A stretch of DNA of 64,000 nucleotides from Thiodiazotropha sp040506275 (GTDB lineage: Bacteria > Pseudomonadota > Gammaproteobacteria > Chromatiales > Chromatiaceae), in the NCBI GenBank assembly GCA_040506275.1, contig JBEVXD010000003.1:248001-312000 (forward strand), read 5' to 3'. Below, one piece after another: positions 18,151-27,361 of the stretch. The position numbers and the translations under genes are program-made. Position 1 is the stretch's first letter; each line of letters starts with the position of its first letter. The notes under the pieces were generated by a model, which was not told the origin of the DNA, made no database searches, and was given only the letters and a program-made list of their open reading frames with translations.

Positions 18151-19362
18151 TTATTCTTGCATCGCTGCATGGTATCGTTCTGAAATTCTCTCGACGAGCT
18201 GTTGTGCCAACTGATGTTTTGACATCATAGGAAAGACTTCACTTCCCCCTTCCCACAACAACAGCAGTGCGTTTTGGTCTGACTCGAACCCTCCCTCCTT
18301 GGTACCAACTTTATTGGCTGCAATCATTTCCACTCCCTTGGCCTGTCGTTTTGCTTCTGCATAGGCCTCCACATTGTTTGTCTCAGCGGCAAAACCGACA
18401 CAGAATGGAGGATCGTCAAGAGTGGCTACCTCTGCGAGTATATCTGGATTTTTTACAAGTTCCAGTGTAATTATCTCTTTATTTTTCTTGATCTTATCAT
18501 GGGCGACACTACTTGGGCGATAATCTGCAACAGCAGCAACCCCGATGAAGATATCCGATTCGGTCACATGTGACATGACTTCAGCACGCATCTCCTCAGC
18601 CCGCTCAACGTGGACACAATTAACGCCAGCTGGCACTGCCAATGTAACAGGACCAGTTACAAGGGTTACTTCAGCGCCCTGTCCTTTAAGGGCTTCGGCC
18701 AAAGCGTAGCCCATTTTTCCTGAACTGCGATTACCGATATACCTAACCGGATCGATCGGTTCCCGAGTCGATCCGGCTGTCATGAGCACACGAATCCCAA
18801 TCAGTGAACCTACTCCAAAGTAATCTTCTGCCAGCTTCAGCAACTGCTGTGGTTCAAGCATTCGCCCTGGCCCGGTTTCACCGCAAGCCTGCTCACCGGA
18901 ATCCGGCCCCCAACAAAGCACCTTTCGAGCTGCGAGCTTGTTTAGATTTTCCTGTGTTGCAGCATTCATCCACATTTGCTGATTCATTGCTGGTGCCAGA
19001 GCTATTTGCGCAGTGGTAGCAAGACAAAGGGTAGTCAGCAGGTCATCAGCCTGACCCGCCACAATCTTCGCCAGAAAGTTGGCTGTTGCCGGGGCTACCA
19101 GTACAAGGTCAGCCCAGCGAGCCAGGGAGATATGGTCCATGGCCGACTCCTGATCGGAATCGAGTAACTCGGTATGAACCGGCTTACCAGATAGCGCCTG
19201 AAAGGTCAGGGGAGTCACAAATGCCTGGGCTGAGCTGGTCATCACGACTCTCACATCGGCCCCGGCTCTTTGTAGTTCACGCAGGAGTAGCGCACTTTTA
19301 TAAGCGGCAATACCGCCAGTAACGCCCAGCAGGATGTTTTTGTTTGTCAGACTGCTCATCAC
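18151..19362 (-). CDS. coaBC: Bifunctional phosphopantothenoylcysteine decarboxylase/synthetase
   Basis: Carries out two steps of coenzyme A synthesis: it couples cysteine to 4'-phosphopantothenate (CoaB) and decarboxylates the product (CoaC). The 403-aa protein has an N-terminal flavoprotein CoaC half (GVTGGIAAYKS, APAMNQQMW, and the Cys-containing QACGETGPGRM flap) and a C-terminal CoaB half (TAGSTREPIDPVRYIGNRSSGKMG, KIKKNKE). A second ATG follows immediately at 19359. It is divergent from radC. Confidence 0.95.
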   Translation of the reverse strand: MMSSLTNKNILLGVTGGIAAYKSALLLRELQRAGADVRVVMTSSAQAFVTPLTFQALSGKPVHTELLDSDQESAMDHISLARWADLVLVAPATANFLAKIVAGQADDLLTTLCLATTAQIALAPAMNQQMWMNAATQENLNKLAARKVLCWGPDSGEQACGETGPGRMLEPQQLLKLAEDYFGVGSLIGIRVLMTAGSTREPIDPVRYIGNRSSGKMGYALAEALKGQGAEVTLVTGPVTLAVPAGVNCVHVERAEEMRAEVMSHVTESDIFIGVAAVADYRPSSVAHDKIKKNKEIITLELVKNPDILAEVATLDDPPFCVGFAAETNNVEAYAEAKRQAKGVEMIAANKVGTKEGGFESDQNALLLLWEGGSEVFPMMSKHQLAQQLVERISERYHAAMQE

Positions 19363-19486
19363 ACCAAGAGTAACCCATGCACCTGAAAATGTTAATAAAT
19401 TTGCTTAACCATCCAGAGCTGGGTGCCCTTGTAAACAAAACAGGCTATCATCTCTAATCGATCAAACATGAGACAGGGAGGTCTTA

Positions 19487-20161
19487 ATGCCAATAACAGA
19501 CTGGCCAGATGATGAACGCCCACGGGAGAAATTACTCCATAAAGGGGCCTCTACACTCTCCGATGCAGAACTTCTCGCCATTTTTTTACGCACCGGGATA
19601 AAAGGAGTAACCGCTGTTGACCTTGCTCGTAATCTGCTGTCAGAGTTCGGTGGCCTCGGAGCACTACTCAGAGCAGATCAGTCGAGATTCTGTCAAGCCA
19701 AGGGGATGGGGCAAGCCAAGTTTGCTCAGATTCAAGCGTCCCTTGAGATTTCACGACGCTATCTGCACGAACAGATGCAGCAGACCGACAGTCTGACCAA
19801 TCCACAACAAACCCAACACTATCTGCACACTAAACTTCGTCACTACCCTTACGAGGTTTTTGCCTGCCTGTTCCTCGACAACCGTCACCGGGTAATCTGT
19901 TACGAGGAGCTGTTTCGAGGCACCATCAATGGGGCCAGTGTGCACCCACGGGAGGTAGTCAAGCGAGCGCTCGAACACAATGCAGCAGCACTGATTTTTG
20001 CCCACAATCACCCATCCGGCATTGTGGAACCCAGTCGAGCCGACCAGACAATCACAGAACAACTGAAAAGTGCTCTGGCTTTGGTAGACATTCGGGTGCT
20101 GGACCACATTATTATTGGTGAAGGCAGACCTGCCTCTTTAGCGGAGAGGGGAATGATCTGA
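19487..20161 (+). CDS. radC: RadC family JAB-domain protein
   Basis: A 224-aa protein of the RadC/YicR family. Its N-terminal helix-hairpin-helix region (DAELLAIFLRTGIKG; LLRADQ) is followed by the C-terminal metalloprotease-like JAB/MPN fold, with the metal ligands in FAHNHPSG and the following SRAD. The name comes from a radiation-sensitivity mutant later assigned elsewhere, and the real function is not known. It lies upstream of rpmB, the common proteobacterial arrangement (coaBC-radC-rpmBG). Confidence 0.92.
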   Translation: MPITDWPDDERPREKLLHKGASTLSDAELLAIFLRTGIKGVTAVDLARNLLSEFGGLGALLRADQSRFCQAKGMGQAKFAQIQASLEISRRYLHEQMQQTDSLTNPQQTQHYLHTKLRHYPYEVFACLFLDNRHRVICYEELFRGTINGASVHPREVVKRALEHNAAALIFAHNHPSGIVEPSRADQTITEQLKSALALVDIRVLDHIIIGEGRPASLAERGMI

Positions 20162-20208
20162 GAGGGCCTCCAGCAACCTGAGAACCTCAAATAAAAAGTC
20201 CATTACCC

Positions 20209-20237
20209 TTGCTTCATGGCCTGCACTCTGATATAAA
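20209..20237 (+). promoter_or_regulatory. Sigma-70 promoter for rpmB-rpmG
   Basis: A -35 box TTGCTT (20209-20214) and a -10 box TATAAA (20232-20237) are separated by exactly 17 nt, about 45 nt before rpmB. Confidence 0.6.
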
Positions 20238-20283
20238 TACGCGCCTTTCGCCCCCAGGGATAACAAATTTTGAGGTTTTGACT

Positions 20284-20520
20284 ATGTCAAAAGTCTGCCA
20301 AGTAACCGGAAAGCGCCCGGTATCGGGAAACAATGTTTCTCATGCGCACAACAAAACCAAGCGCCGTTTTCTCCCCAACCTGCATACGCATCGGTTCTGG
20401 GTTGAAAGTGAGAACCGCTGGGTTCGTCTGCGACTCACCTCCAAAGGTATGCGCATCATTGATAAAAAGGGTATAGACTCGGTTTTATCTGAAATTCGCG
20501 CCCGTGGCGAAAAAATCTAA
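20284..20520 (+). CDS. rpmB: Large ribosomal subunit protein bL28
   Basis: A 78-aa bL28 that starts MSKVCQVTGKRPVSG, the normal N-terminus, although the frame is open further upstream. It has the conserved NNVSHAHNKTKRRFLPNL core. Only one cysteine is present, so this is the zinc-independent form. It lies 17 nt before rpmG in a two-gene operon. Confidence 0.96.
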   Translation: MSKVCQVTGKRPVSGNNVSHAHNKTKRRFLPNLHTHRFWVESENRWVRLRLTSKGMRIIDKKGIDSVLSEIRARGEKI

Positions 20521-20537
20521 TCAAGGAGCATTGAGTC

Positions 20538-20693
20538 ATGCGTGATAAAATCAAACTTGTCTCGAGCGCCGGGACTGGACATTTTTACACCACCACCAAA
20601 AACAAGCGCAACCAGCCTGGAAAGATGGAAATCAAGAAATTCGATCCTAAGGTTCGCAAGCACGTTATGTACAAGGAGTCCAAGATCAAATAG
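20538..20693 (+). CDS. rpmG: Large ribosomal subunit protein bL33
   Basis: A 51-aa protein starting MRDKIKLVSSAGTGHFYTTT and ending KHVMYKESKIK, the complete length of bL33. There is no CxxC pair, so it is the zinc-free form, as for the neighbouring bL28. An AAGGAG ribosome-binding site precedes the ATG. An intrinsic terminator follows 22 nt after the stop. Confidence 0.96.
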   Translation: MRDKIKLVSSAGTGHFYTTTKNKRNQPGKMEIKKFDPKVRKHVMYKESKIK

Positions 20694-20714
20694 ATCTTGT
20701 ACCATCCCTGGAAG

Positions 20715-20740
20715 AACCCGCCTCCAAGGCGGGTTTTTTT
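20715..20740 (+). terminator. Rho-independent terminator of rpmBG
   Basis: The 8-bp GC-rich stem AACCCGCC/GGCGGGTT has a 5-nt loop and leads into a run of seven T. Confidence 0.93.
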
Positions 20741-20748
20741 ATGCCAGG

Positions 20749-22737
20749 CTAAACCCTTTTCAAGATCAGATTTCCTGATCTATCAACCTCACACAACCAC
20801 CCCCTTGCCAGCCAAGTGGTGGAGGCCATCTCAACAATCAAGGCAGGGCCCTCTATCGACTGCCCCAGCGCCAACTCTATTCGGTCATAGCAGGGAACCG
20901 GGTAATCCTCTCCAGGCAAATTCAACTGCTCAGTAGGTTCAGCAGGCTCTGTTGCGATAATACCGGGGAGTGTAATATCCGCTTGGGCTCCGTGCAGTGC
21001 TACCCTTAGATTAACCATTTCTATACTTCCACCCATCCGGTGACCATAGCGGGACTCGTGCAGTTGATGAAAATCCTGCTCAGCCTGTGCCAGGCTCACC
21101 CAAGGCACATTGAGCGTATAGGACTGGCCTAGGTAGCGTAGATCGACCGAGTAAGCCAACTCAATCTCATCCTCTCTCATACCCTCTCGTTGTAGTCCCT
21201 TCATACCCTCAGATACAAGTTCTGAAAACCCCTCATTAATCGATACCTCATCAAGTGAGGCAAGCAGTCCCAATCGAGCACGCAATAATTGCCGACCCGG
21301 TTTGGTGGCCACCATGCCCAGGGCAGAGAGCACACCTGCGTTTACAGGCACCAAGGCGGACCTCATCCCCAACGCATCAGCCAGCGCACAAACATGCAGC
21401 CCGCCCGCACCACCGAAAGAGACCAGAGTGTAGTTTCTGGGGTCAACGCCACGCTGAACTGATGTAACCCTTAAAGCGTGAGCCATATGCTCATTGGCCA
21501 CACGGACAATCCCTTCCGCAACGGCTTCTAAAGACAGTGCCATCTGCTGAGCCAGTCGACCCACCACTTTTTCAGAAGCCTCCCTTTGAAGCTTCATCCG
21601 TCCCCCGAGAAAAGCATCTTCCCGCAACCGCCCCAGTAACAGGTTTGCATCGGTCACTGTGGCCTCTTCACCCCCTCCTGCATAACAGGCCGGCCCTGGA
21701 TCTGCCCCTGCAGACTCCGGCCCCACCAACAACATGCCTCCAGCATCCAAGCGAGCAATTGAGCCCCCACCGGCACCAATTGTATGCATATCAACCATTG
21801 GCACAGCCACCGGCCAGGGACCAATGTGACCTTCCCGGGTAAGACGGGGAGCACCATCGAACAGAGCCACATCAGTAGAGGTTCCCCCCATATCCAGAGT
21901 CAGCAGCTGACTTCGACCCGATTCAGCGGCTAAAAAACCAGCACCGACCAGGCCACCAGCCGGTCCAGATAACAACATGCGTACAGCCTGTTTTGCCGCC
22001 TGCTCAGCAGCAATCGCCTCACCTGAACTCTGCATCACTGATAGACGGGCTCCCGGCAATTCAGCACTGAGTCGTTGGATATATCCTGCTACCAGTGGAC
22101 CTACCCAACTATTGAGCCAGGTAGCAATCCCCCGTTCATACTCACCGCTCGCAGGGAGCACTTCTGAGGAGCGGGAGCAGAACACATCCTCTGGTACCAC
22201 GGACTCAATCAAGCGCTCAAAACCGTCATCCAGGAAGCTGTACAAAAGATTGATGGCTACGGCCTGTGGATTGAGCCGGTCTATTTCCCCCTTCAGGATT
22301 ACCAGGTCTTCCTCACTCAGGGGTTCAACAACCCGCCCATCGCCTCCAAGGCGCCCCCCAGTCTCCAGACAGTACTCAGCGGGTACCGGTGGGTCGATAG
22401 CATTAGGTTGCAGATTGTAGAGCTCCTGGCGAGCCTGACGGCCTATAGTCAGCAGGTCAGCAAGTCCACGATTACCAATGTAGAGTGTTTGAACCCCTTT
22501 TCCCTCCAGTGCTGCATTGGTCGCAACAGTAGAGCCATGCACCAGAATCAAACCATCCGATTCCAGGCCAAGCTCATTAATACCCTGCAGTATCGCTTTC
22601 TCAGGAGCCTCAGGAGTTGAGAGCACTTTGTGGGTCTCTACCTGATGATCCCTGAACAGCACAAAATCTGTGAATGTGCCACCCGTATCGACACCCAACA
22701 ACAGAGGAAACGATGCTTGTTGATCCAGCCTATTCAT
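20749..22737 (-). CDS. Hydantoinase A/oxoprolinase (HyuA) family protein
   Basis: A 662-aa member of the ATP-dependent hydantoinase/oxoprolinase alpha-subunit family (actin-like ATPase fold). It has the N-terminal phosphate loop GVDTGGTFTDFV, the second loop TLDMGGTSTDVAL (about residue 270), GAGGGSIARLD, and the late SFGGAGGLHVCALA. Family members hydrolyse 5-oxoproline or hydantoins, or carboxylate ketones, usually with a HyuB partner. No HyuB gene is adjacent, so the partner is elsewhere or absent and the substrate is unknown. The ATG at 22737 is preferred to a TTG at 22767. Confidence 0.83.
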   Translation of the reverse strand: MNRLDQQASFPLLLGVDTGGTFTDFVLFRDHQVETHKVLSTPEAPEKAILQGINELGLESDGLILVHGSTVATNAALEGKGVQTLYIGNRGLADLLTIGRQARQELYNLQPNAIDPPVPAEYCLETGGRLGGDGRVVEPLSEEDLVILKGEIDRLNPQAVAINLLYSFLDDGFERLIESVVPEDVFCSRSSEVLPASGEYERGIATWLNSWVGPLVAGYIQRLSAELPGARLSVMQSSGEAIAAEQAAKQAVRMLLSGPAGGLVGAGFLAAESGRSQLLTLDMGGTSTDVALFDGAPRLTREGHIGPWPVAVPMVDMHTIGAGGGSIARLDAGGMLLVGPESAGADPGPACYAGGGEEATVTDANLLLGRLREDAFLGGRMKLQREASEKVVGRLAQQMALSLEAVAEGIVRVANEHMAHALRVTSVQRGVDPRNYTLVSFGGAGGLHVCALADALGMRSALVPVNAGVLSALGMVATKPGRQLLRARLGLLASLDEVSINEGFSELVSEGMKGLQREGMREDEIELAYSVDLRYLGQSYTLNVPWVSLAQAEQDFHQLHESRYGHRMGGSIEMVNLRVALHGAQADITLPGIIATEPAEPTEQLNLPGEDYPVPCYDRIELALGQSIEGPALIVEMASTTWLARGWLCEVDRSGNLILKRV

Positions 22738-22955
22738 TGACTCATCCGGCAGACAGTTAAGCTGCAACTAATTATTTGGGCCCATAAACTCTGAAATTCG
22801 TCAGTCAGGGAGTTCAAACCAAGCGAGAAATGAGGATTGGTTCTAATCACAGGCCTTGCATAGCGAGCCAAGAGTGATATGTTTGGCTGCTTTCTACAAC
22901 GGCTTTTTATCATTTTCTCAACAGCTTGGGTATCGACCTTAACCATTTATCGACA

Positions 22956-23864
22956 ATGCCGAACCTACTGACAACCAACCAGCTTTCGAGAAGTTTTAAT
23001 CGAGTTCAGATTGTCGAACCCCTCGACCTGCAACTATCGAAAGGTGACATCCTTGGACTATTGGGACCCAATGGTGCTGGCAAATCGACCATCATGCGCA
23101 TGATCAGTGGTGATCTTGCTCCAAGCGGTGGTTCAGTTGAGATCTGCGGCTTCGATCTTCTGAATCAACCACAACAAGCAAAACAGCTGATCGGATATCT
23201 GCCCGAACGTCCACCACTTCATCCTGATCAGACCATCGACGAGTTCCTTACAGATTGTGCACGACTGCATGGTCTGAAACGAAAACAGATAAAAGATGCC
23301 AGTGAAACAACCAAGCAGCACTGTGGCTTGGAAGAGTACGGCAGACGCCTGATCCGAAAACTCTCCAAAGGCTATCAACAACGCGTCGGCCTAGCCCAAG
23401 CCATAATCCATGATCCCATGCTGCTCATTCTTGATGAACCCACCGATGGCCTGGACCCAGCTCAGATCCGCCAACTTCGAGATTTAATCCGCACATTGGC
23501 CACTGAGAAAGCGGTGATTCTATCCAGCCATATCCTTCCAGAGATTCAAGCCACCTGTAACCGGGTGGCTATCCTGCAACAAGGTAAAACTGTCTATAGC
23601 GGAGAGATCACCCCTGCTGATCAGACCTGCTACCGGCTTGGCCTGGAGCAGAACCCTCTGGAATCAGAGATCGCATCATTACCTGCAATTGCCACAGCTG
23701 AACAGTTACACACCGACTATTTCCTGATCACCCTTGAGCAGGGACACCGACCCAGTGAATGTCTGGAACATATAATCAACCGCGGCTGGCAAGTGAGCGA
23801 GTTGTCCCCTGAGACCCGAAGTCTGGAGCAACTTTTCCTCCAGGCCACAACTGGAGGCGGATAA
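22956..23864 (+). CDS. ABC transporter ATP-binding protein (GldA-like)
   Basis: A 302-aa ABC ATPase with Walker A GPNGAGKS, signature LSKGYQQRVGLAQA, Walker B LLILDEPTDGLDP and the H-loop SSHIL. It is of the type that pairs with GldF/GldG-like membrane proteins. The start is ATG at 22956; a TTG 30 nt earlier would add residues without family support. The stop codon overlaps the permease ATG by one base. It is the first of a run of five plus-strand genes ending in mutM. The substrate is unknown. Confidence 0.87.
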   Translation: MPNLLTTNQLSRSFNRVQIVEPLDLQLSKGDILGLLGPNGAGKSTIMRMISGDLAPSGGSVEICGFDLLNQPQQAKQLIGYLPERPPLHPDQTIDEFLTDCARLHGLKRKQIKDASETTKQHCGLEEYGRRLIRKLSKGYQQRVGLAQAIIHDPMLLILDEPTDGLDPAQIRQLRDLIRTLATEKAVILSSHILPEIQATCNRVAILQQGKTVYSGEITPADQTCYRLGLEQNPLESEIASLPAIATAEQLHTDYFLITLEQGHRPSECLEHIINRGWQVSELSPETRSLEQLFLQATTGGG

Positions 23865-24589
23865 TGACCTGGCCTCTCGCCTGGATTGAATGGCAACGAT
23901 TGATGCGCACTCCCCTCGCCTGGAGCTTGCTGGCGCTCTGCTTATGCCTGCTCAGTTGGCAATTTCTGGGTACCTTGGAATCCTTCAGTGGCATGCAGAC
24001 TGACCATCGAAAACTGGGCCTCAGCCACCACCTCAGCCTACAACTTTACGGTCTGACTGCGGTGTTGATTCTGATCACCACCCCGATACTTACCGCCCGC
24101 ACTTTCAGTGATTCATTCAGAATTGGCAGCTATGCCCTGCTGAGCACCGCGCCGCTTTCGAATACGAATATCCTGCTGGGTAAATTTTTTGGGGTTCTGC
24201 TGTTTTTCAGTCTCATCGCTTTGATGCCGCTGGCACTCAGTCTTAGCCTGTCAGGGGGCACACAACTCGATCTTGGGTTACTGATGGCAGCAACCCTCGG
24301 ACTACTGATGTTAAGCACCAGCTTCACGGCTATCGGGCTCTACTGTTCCACCTTAAGTGACAATCCAGGCGTTGCCGCAGCCGGTAGCTACGGCTTGCTG
24401 ATGTTGATATCTCTATTGGACCAACAAACTGATAGTAGCAGTTTCATACATTGGTTGGCCTGGCCTTCACACTACCTGGATCTGCAATTGGGGCTGGTTC
24501 GCCTTAGTGATTTGTCCTATTTCCTGATACTGACCCTGTTCTTTCTGGGACTGGCCCTGCACAGACTGGATAGATTGCGGAGGGGATGA
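23864..24589 (+). CDS. ABC transporter permease (GldF-like)
   Basis: A 241-aa protein with six hydrophobic helices, typical of ABC-2 type permeases that work with GldA-like ATPases. After a short cytosolic start (WIEWQRLMRTPLAW), membrane segments lie near 18-35, 55-75, 100-125, 135-160, 165-185 and 205-235. It overlaps the next gene by 4 nt (ATGA). In flavobacteria the related GldAFG complex is tied to gliding. In proteobacteria homologues exist without gliding, and their task is not known. Confidence 0.82.
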   Translation: MTWPLAWIEWQRLMRTPLAWSLLALCLCLLSWQFLGTLESFSGMQTDHRKLGLSHHLSLQLYGLTAVLILITTPILTARTFSDSFRIGSYALLSTAPLSNTNILLGKFFGVLLFFSLIALMPLALSLSLSGGTQLDLGLLMAATLGLLMLSTSFTAIGLYCSTLSDNPGVAAAGSYGLLMLISLLDQQTDSSSFIHWLAWPSHYLDLQLGLVRLSDLSYFLILTLFFLGLALHRLDRLRRG

Positions 24590-25920
24590 TGGGCTGGATA
24601 AAAATAGGGATCAATGACCTGCTGTTTTATCTGATGATGTTGATCATCCTGATTTTGCTGGCCTGGCTGAGCGGTCGATACGATCAACAGTGGGACTGGA
24701 CACATCGGGGGAGCAATAGCCTCAGCCCTGTCAGCATAGAAATCATTCAACGCACCCCTGGCCCTCTGGTTGTCACTGCCTATGTGCCAGAAACTGCGAC
24801 GTTGCGTGATCAGGTGCGTCGTTTTATTGCCCGCTACCAATACCTCAAATCAGATATTGAATTAATTTTTATCGATCCTCTGCGCCACCCTGATCAAACC
24901 CGCCGACAGGGAATCAGCCTCTCAGGAGAAATAGTACTCAGCTACCATCAGAGAGAGGAGCGCATTCAACTACTGGATGAGGAGCAATTCACCAATGCTC
25001 TACTGCGGCTGGGCCAGATTGATAGACGCTGGATTGCAGGATTGACCGGCCACGGAGAGCGAGACCTGCTGGGCAAGGCAAATCATGATCTGGGCGACTT
25101 TGGTGCGACTCTGAAGCAACAGGGTTACCAGGTTATCGGTATCGACCTGGCCACTACCCCAACCCCACCTGACAACACAGCTTTATTGATCATCGCATCA
25201 CCCCAAAGAGCCCTGCTAGCTGCGGAAATTGATCGTTTGAGAGACTATCTCGCGAAAGGGGGCAACCTATTGTTTCTCAGTGAACCAGAGAGCCAGGTCG
25301 GTGACTCAGTAATGCGGCAGTTGACTGGTATAAAACAGCTTCCCGGAACAATAGTTGATGCGAATGTAAAAGAGCTGGGCATCGACAACCCTGCAATAGC
25401 CCTTGTACCCAGATATCCTGATCACAGTGCCATCAAAGGATTTAACCTGCTCACTCTATTTCCGCAAGCCGCAGCACTACAGCTGCCAGAACAGAGTATG
25501 TGGACCACTACCCCTCTCCTGCAGACAATGGATAAGAGCTGGAACGAGACCGGGTCACTCACTGGTGAAATTGAACGCAATCCTCTCTCAGGTGAGGAGC
25601 CAGGGCCATTAACAGTTGGCGTGGCACTCACCCGACAACTTGAAGATCACCAGCAACGCATTCTGGTCATCGGGGATGGAGACTTCCTCTCCAATAGCTT
25701 CCTGGGGAATGCCGGCAATCTGGACTTGGGACTGACTATCAGCCGTTGGCTGGTAGGTGATGACCAGCTGATAGGTATTCCTGTAACTGAGGCCAGCGAC
25801 CGGGAACTACAACTCTCACAGCTCGCCATCGGAATCATCGGTCTAGGCTCTCTCATTGTCGCACCGCTTCTGCTACTGTTGTTTGGCGGTTTAATGATGT
25901 GGAAACGTAATCGGGCTTAA
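24586..25920 (+). CDS. GldG-like ABC auxiliary protein
   Basis: A 444-aa protein with one membrane helix near the N-terminus (about 10-28), a large periplasmic region and one helix at the C-terminus (about 415-438). The central region (ELIFIDPLRHPDQ, GLTGHGERDLLG, LLIIASPQRALLAAEIDRL, NLLFLSEPES, ILVIGDGDFLSN) is the DUF-type auxiliary domain found in GldG and its relatives. It is translated in overlap with the permease gene and should form a complex with it. Confidence 0.8.
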   Translation: MMGWIKIGINDLLFYLMMLIILILLAWLSGRYDQQWDWTHRGSNSLSPVSIEIIQRTPGPLVVTAYVPETATLRDQVRRFIARYQYLKSDIELIFIDPLRHPDQTRRQGISLSGEIVLSYHQREERIQLLDEEQFTNALLRLGQIDRRWIAGLTGHGERDLLGKANHDLGDFGATLKQQGYQVIGIDLATTPTPPDNTALLIIASPQRALLAAEIDRLRDYLAKGGNLLFLSEPESQVGDSVMRQLTGIKQLPGTIVDANVKELGIDNPAIALVPRYPDHSAIKGFNLLTLFPQAAALQLPEQSMWTTTPLLQTMDKSWNETGSLTGEIERNPLSGEEPGPLTVGVALTRQLEDHQQRILVIGDGDFLSNSFLGNAGNLDLGLTISRWLVGDDQLIGIPVTEASDRELQLSQLAIGIIGLGSLIVAPLLLLLFGGLMMWKRNRA

Positions 25921-25995
25921 GACCCGACCTGTTTGTGTTGTCCAAGCTCACCGCTATATCAAAAATTCCCTGTAAACATTTTCCGAACGGATGAC

Positions 25996-26475
25996 ATGAG
26001 TCACAAGTTGCGAACCAATCTGATTTTATTGATCACCATCGGTCTCTTGGCAGTAGTCGTATGGTGGTCCCAACCCGCTCCAATCATCCCCCTCAGCCAA
26101 CTTCTACCGCATCAGATCACCAGAATCACTATCAGCGGTCCTTCGAGAGAATCTATCAACATGACACTCTCCGGGGATCAATGGTTGGTTGAAGACCGGC
26201 CCGGCCTCAGCTCACGAATCAAGCAACTCCTGGAGATCTGCCAAACCCCCAGTCTTAATCACTTCCCTGCACCGGCAGAGCTCAATCAATTCGGACTGGA
26301 TCGTCCCGACCTGGTACTACAACTGAACCAGGAGCAGTTTTTATTTGGCATAACAGACCCGATCAATGGATGGCGTTACATACTGCACAGGGGTGAGGTT
26401 CATCTAATCGGTAACGGTTTCCAGCATCACCTCATCGCCCCCATTGAGGCCTGGCAGGAGAATCCTGATGCCTGA
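25996..26475 (+). CDS. DUF4340-like membrane-anchored protein
   Basis: A 159-aa protein starting MSHKLRTN, with a membrane anchor at about residues 8-24 and an exported region that resembles the start of DUF4340 proteins (ITRITISGPSRESINMTLSGDQWLVED). DUF4340 proteins often follow GldG-like genes and are usually longer, so this one is a short version. Its end overlaps mutM by 8 nt. It is probably a periplasmic partner of the ABC complex. Confidence 0.65.
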   Translation: MSHKLRTNLILLITIGLLAVVVWWSQPAPIIPLSQLLPHQITRITISGPSRESINMTLSGDQWLVEDRPGLSSRIKQLLEICQTPSLNHFPAPAELNQFGLDRPDLVLQLNQEQFLFGITDPINGWRYILHRGEVHLIGNGFQHHLIAPIEAWQENPDA

Positions 26476-27283
26476 ACTACCAGAGGTTGAGACCACCCGT
26501 CAGGGAATATCCCCCCACATCACCGGGCAACACGTCAAACAGGTAGTAGTCCGTCAGCCCCGCCTTCGCTGGCCCATCCCTGAGGACCTGCTCCAACAAC
26601 TCAAAGGCCGGAAGCTACTCTCGGTAGGAAGACGAGGCAAATACCTGCTACTGAGCTTCAATAACGGTACATTAATCATACATTTAGGCATGTCCGGTAG
26701 TCTGCGAATTGTCGATCAGGGAAGCGTTGCACAAAAGCACGACCATTTCGATCTGCAATTCAGAGACGGCAAGCTTCTAAGGCTGCGGGATCCCCGCCGT
26801 TTCGGTGCTGTACTCTGGACCGATGAGCCACCAACTGAGCATCCACTCATTGCCAGTCTGGGTCCAGAACCCTTGGAAGACGAATTCAACGGAGACTACC
26901 TGCACGCTCAAGGACGTAGCCGACGAATTGCCGTCAAACAGCTGATTATGGAGAGTAAAATCGTCGTAGGAGTAGGAAATATCTATGCTAACGAATCCCT
27001 GTTCAAGTCAGCCATTCACCCCATCAGACCCAGTAATCGAATCTCATCAGAGCGCTATCAACGGCTTGCTCAGACAATACAGGAGACACTGAAGGCAGCG
27101 ATAACTCAAGGCGGGACCACATTACGGGATTTCCGGCGAGAGGATGGCAAACCTGGATACTTTGCACAACAACTGCAGGTCTATGGTAAAACCGGTGAAC
27201 CCTGCCCAATCTGTGGCAACCCGATCCAGAATAAGACCATTGCACAACGCTCCACTTTCTTCTGCACATCATGCCAACGTTAA
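26468..27283 (+). CDS. mutM: Formamidopyrimidine-DNA glycosylase
   Basis: A base-excision repair enzyme that removes 8-oxoguanine and formamidopyrimidines and cuts the backbone. The 271-aa protein starts MPELPEVETT, so the catalytic proline (P2) and glutamate (E3) are in place. The beta-hairpin lysine lies in GRRGKYLL, and a C-terminal zinc finger has two CxxC pairs (CPICG and CTSCQ). The start at 26468 is fixed by the need for P2. It is the last gene of the ABC operon, although the functions look unrelated. Confidence 0.96.
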   Translation: MPELPEVETTRQGISPHITGQHVKQVVVRQPRLRWPIPEDLLQQLKGRKLLSVGRRGKYLLLSFNNGTLIIHLGMSGSLRIVDQGSVAQKHDHFDLQFRDGKLLRLRDPRRFGAVLWTDEPPTEHPLIASLGPEPLEDEFNGDYLHAQGRSRRIAVKQLIMESKIVVGVGNIYANESLFKSAIHPIRPSNRISSERYQRLAQTIQETLKAAITQGGTTLRDFRREDGKPGYFAQQLQVYGKTGEPCPICGNPIQNKTIAQRSTFFCTSCQR

Positions 27284-27361
27284 GATCTCAAGGAGATGCC
27301 CCATTGATTTATCCTGGGCTCTCAACTAGCATGCGCTGGTTTGCTCTAACCGACACCTCCT

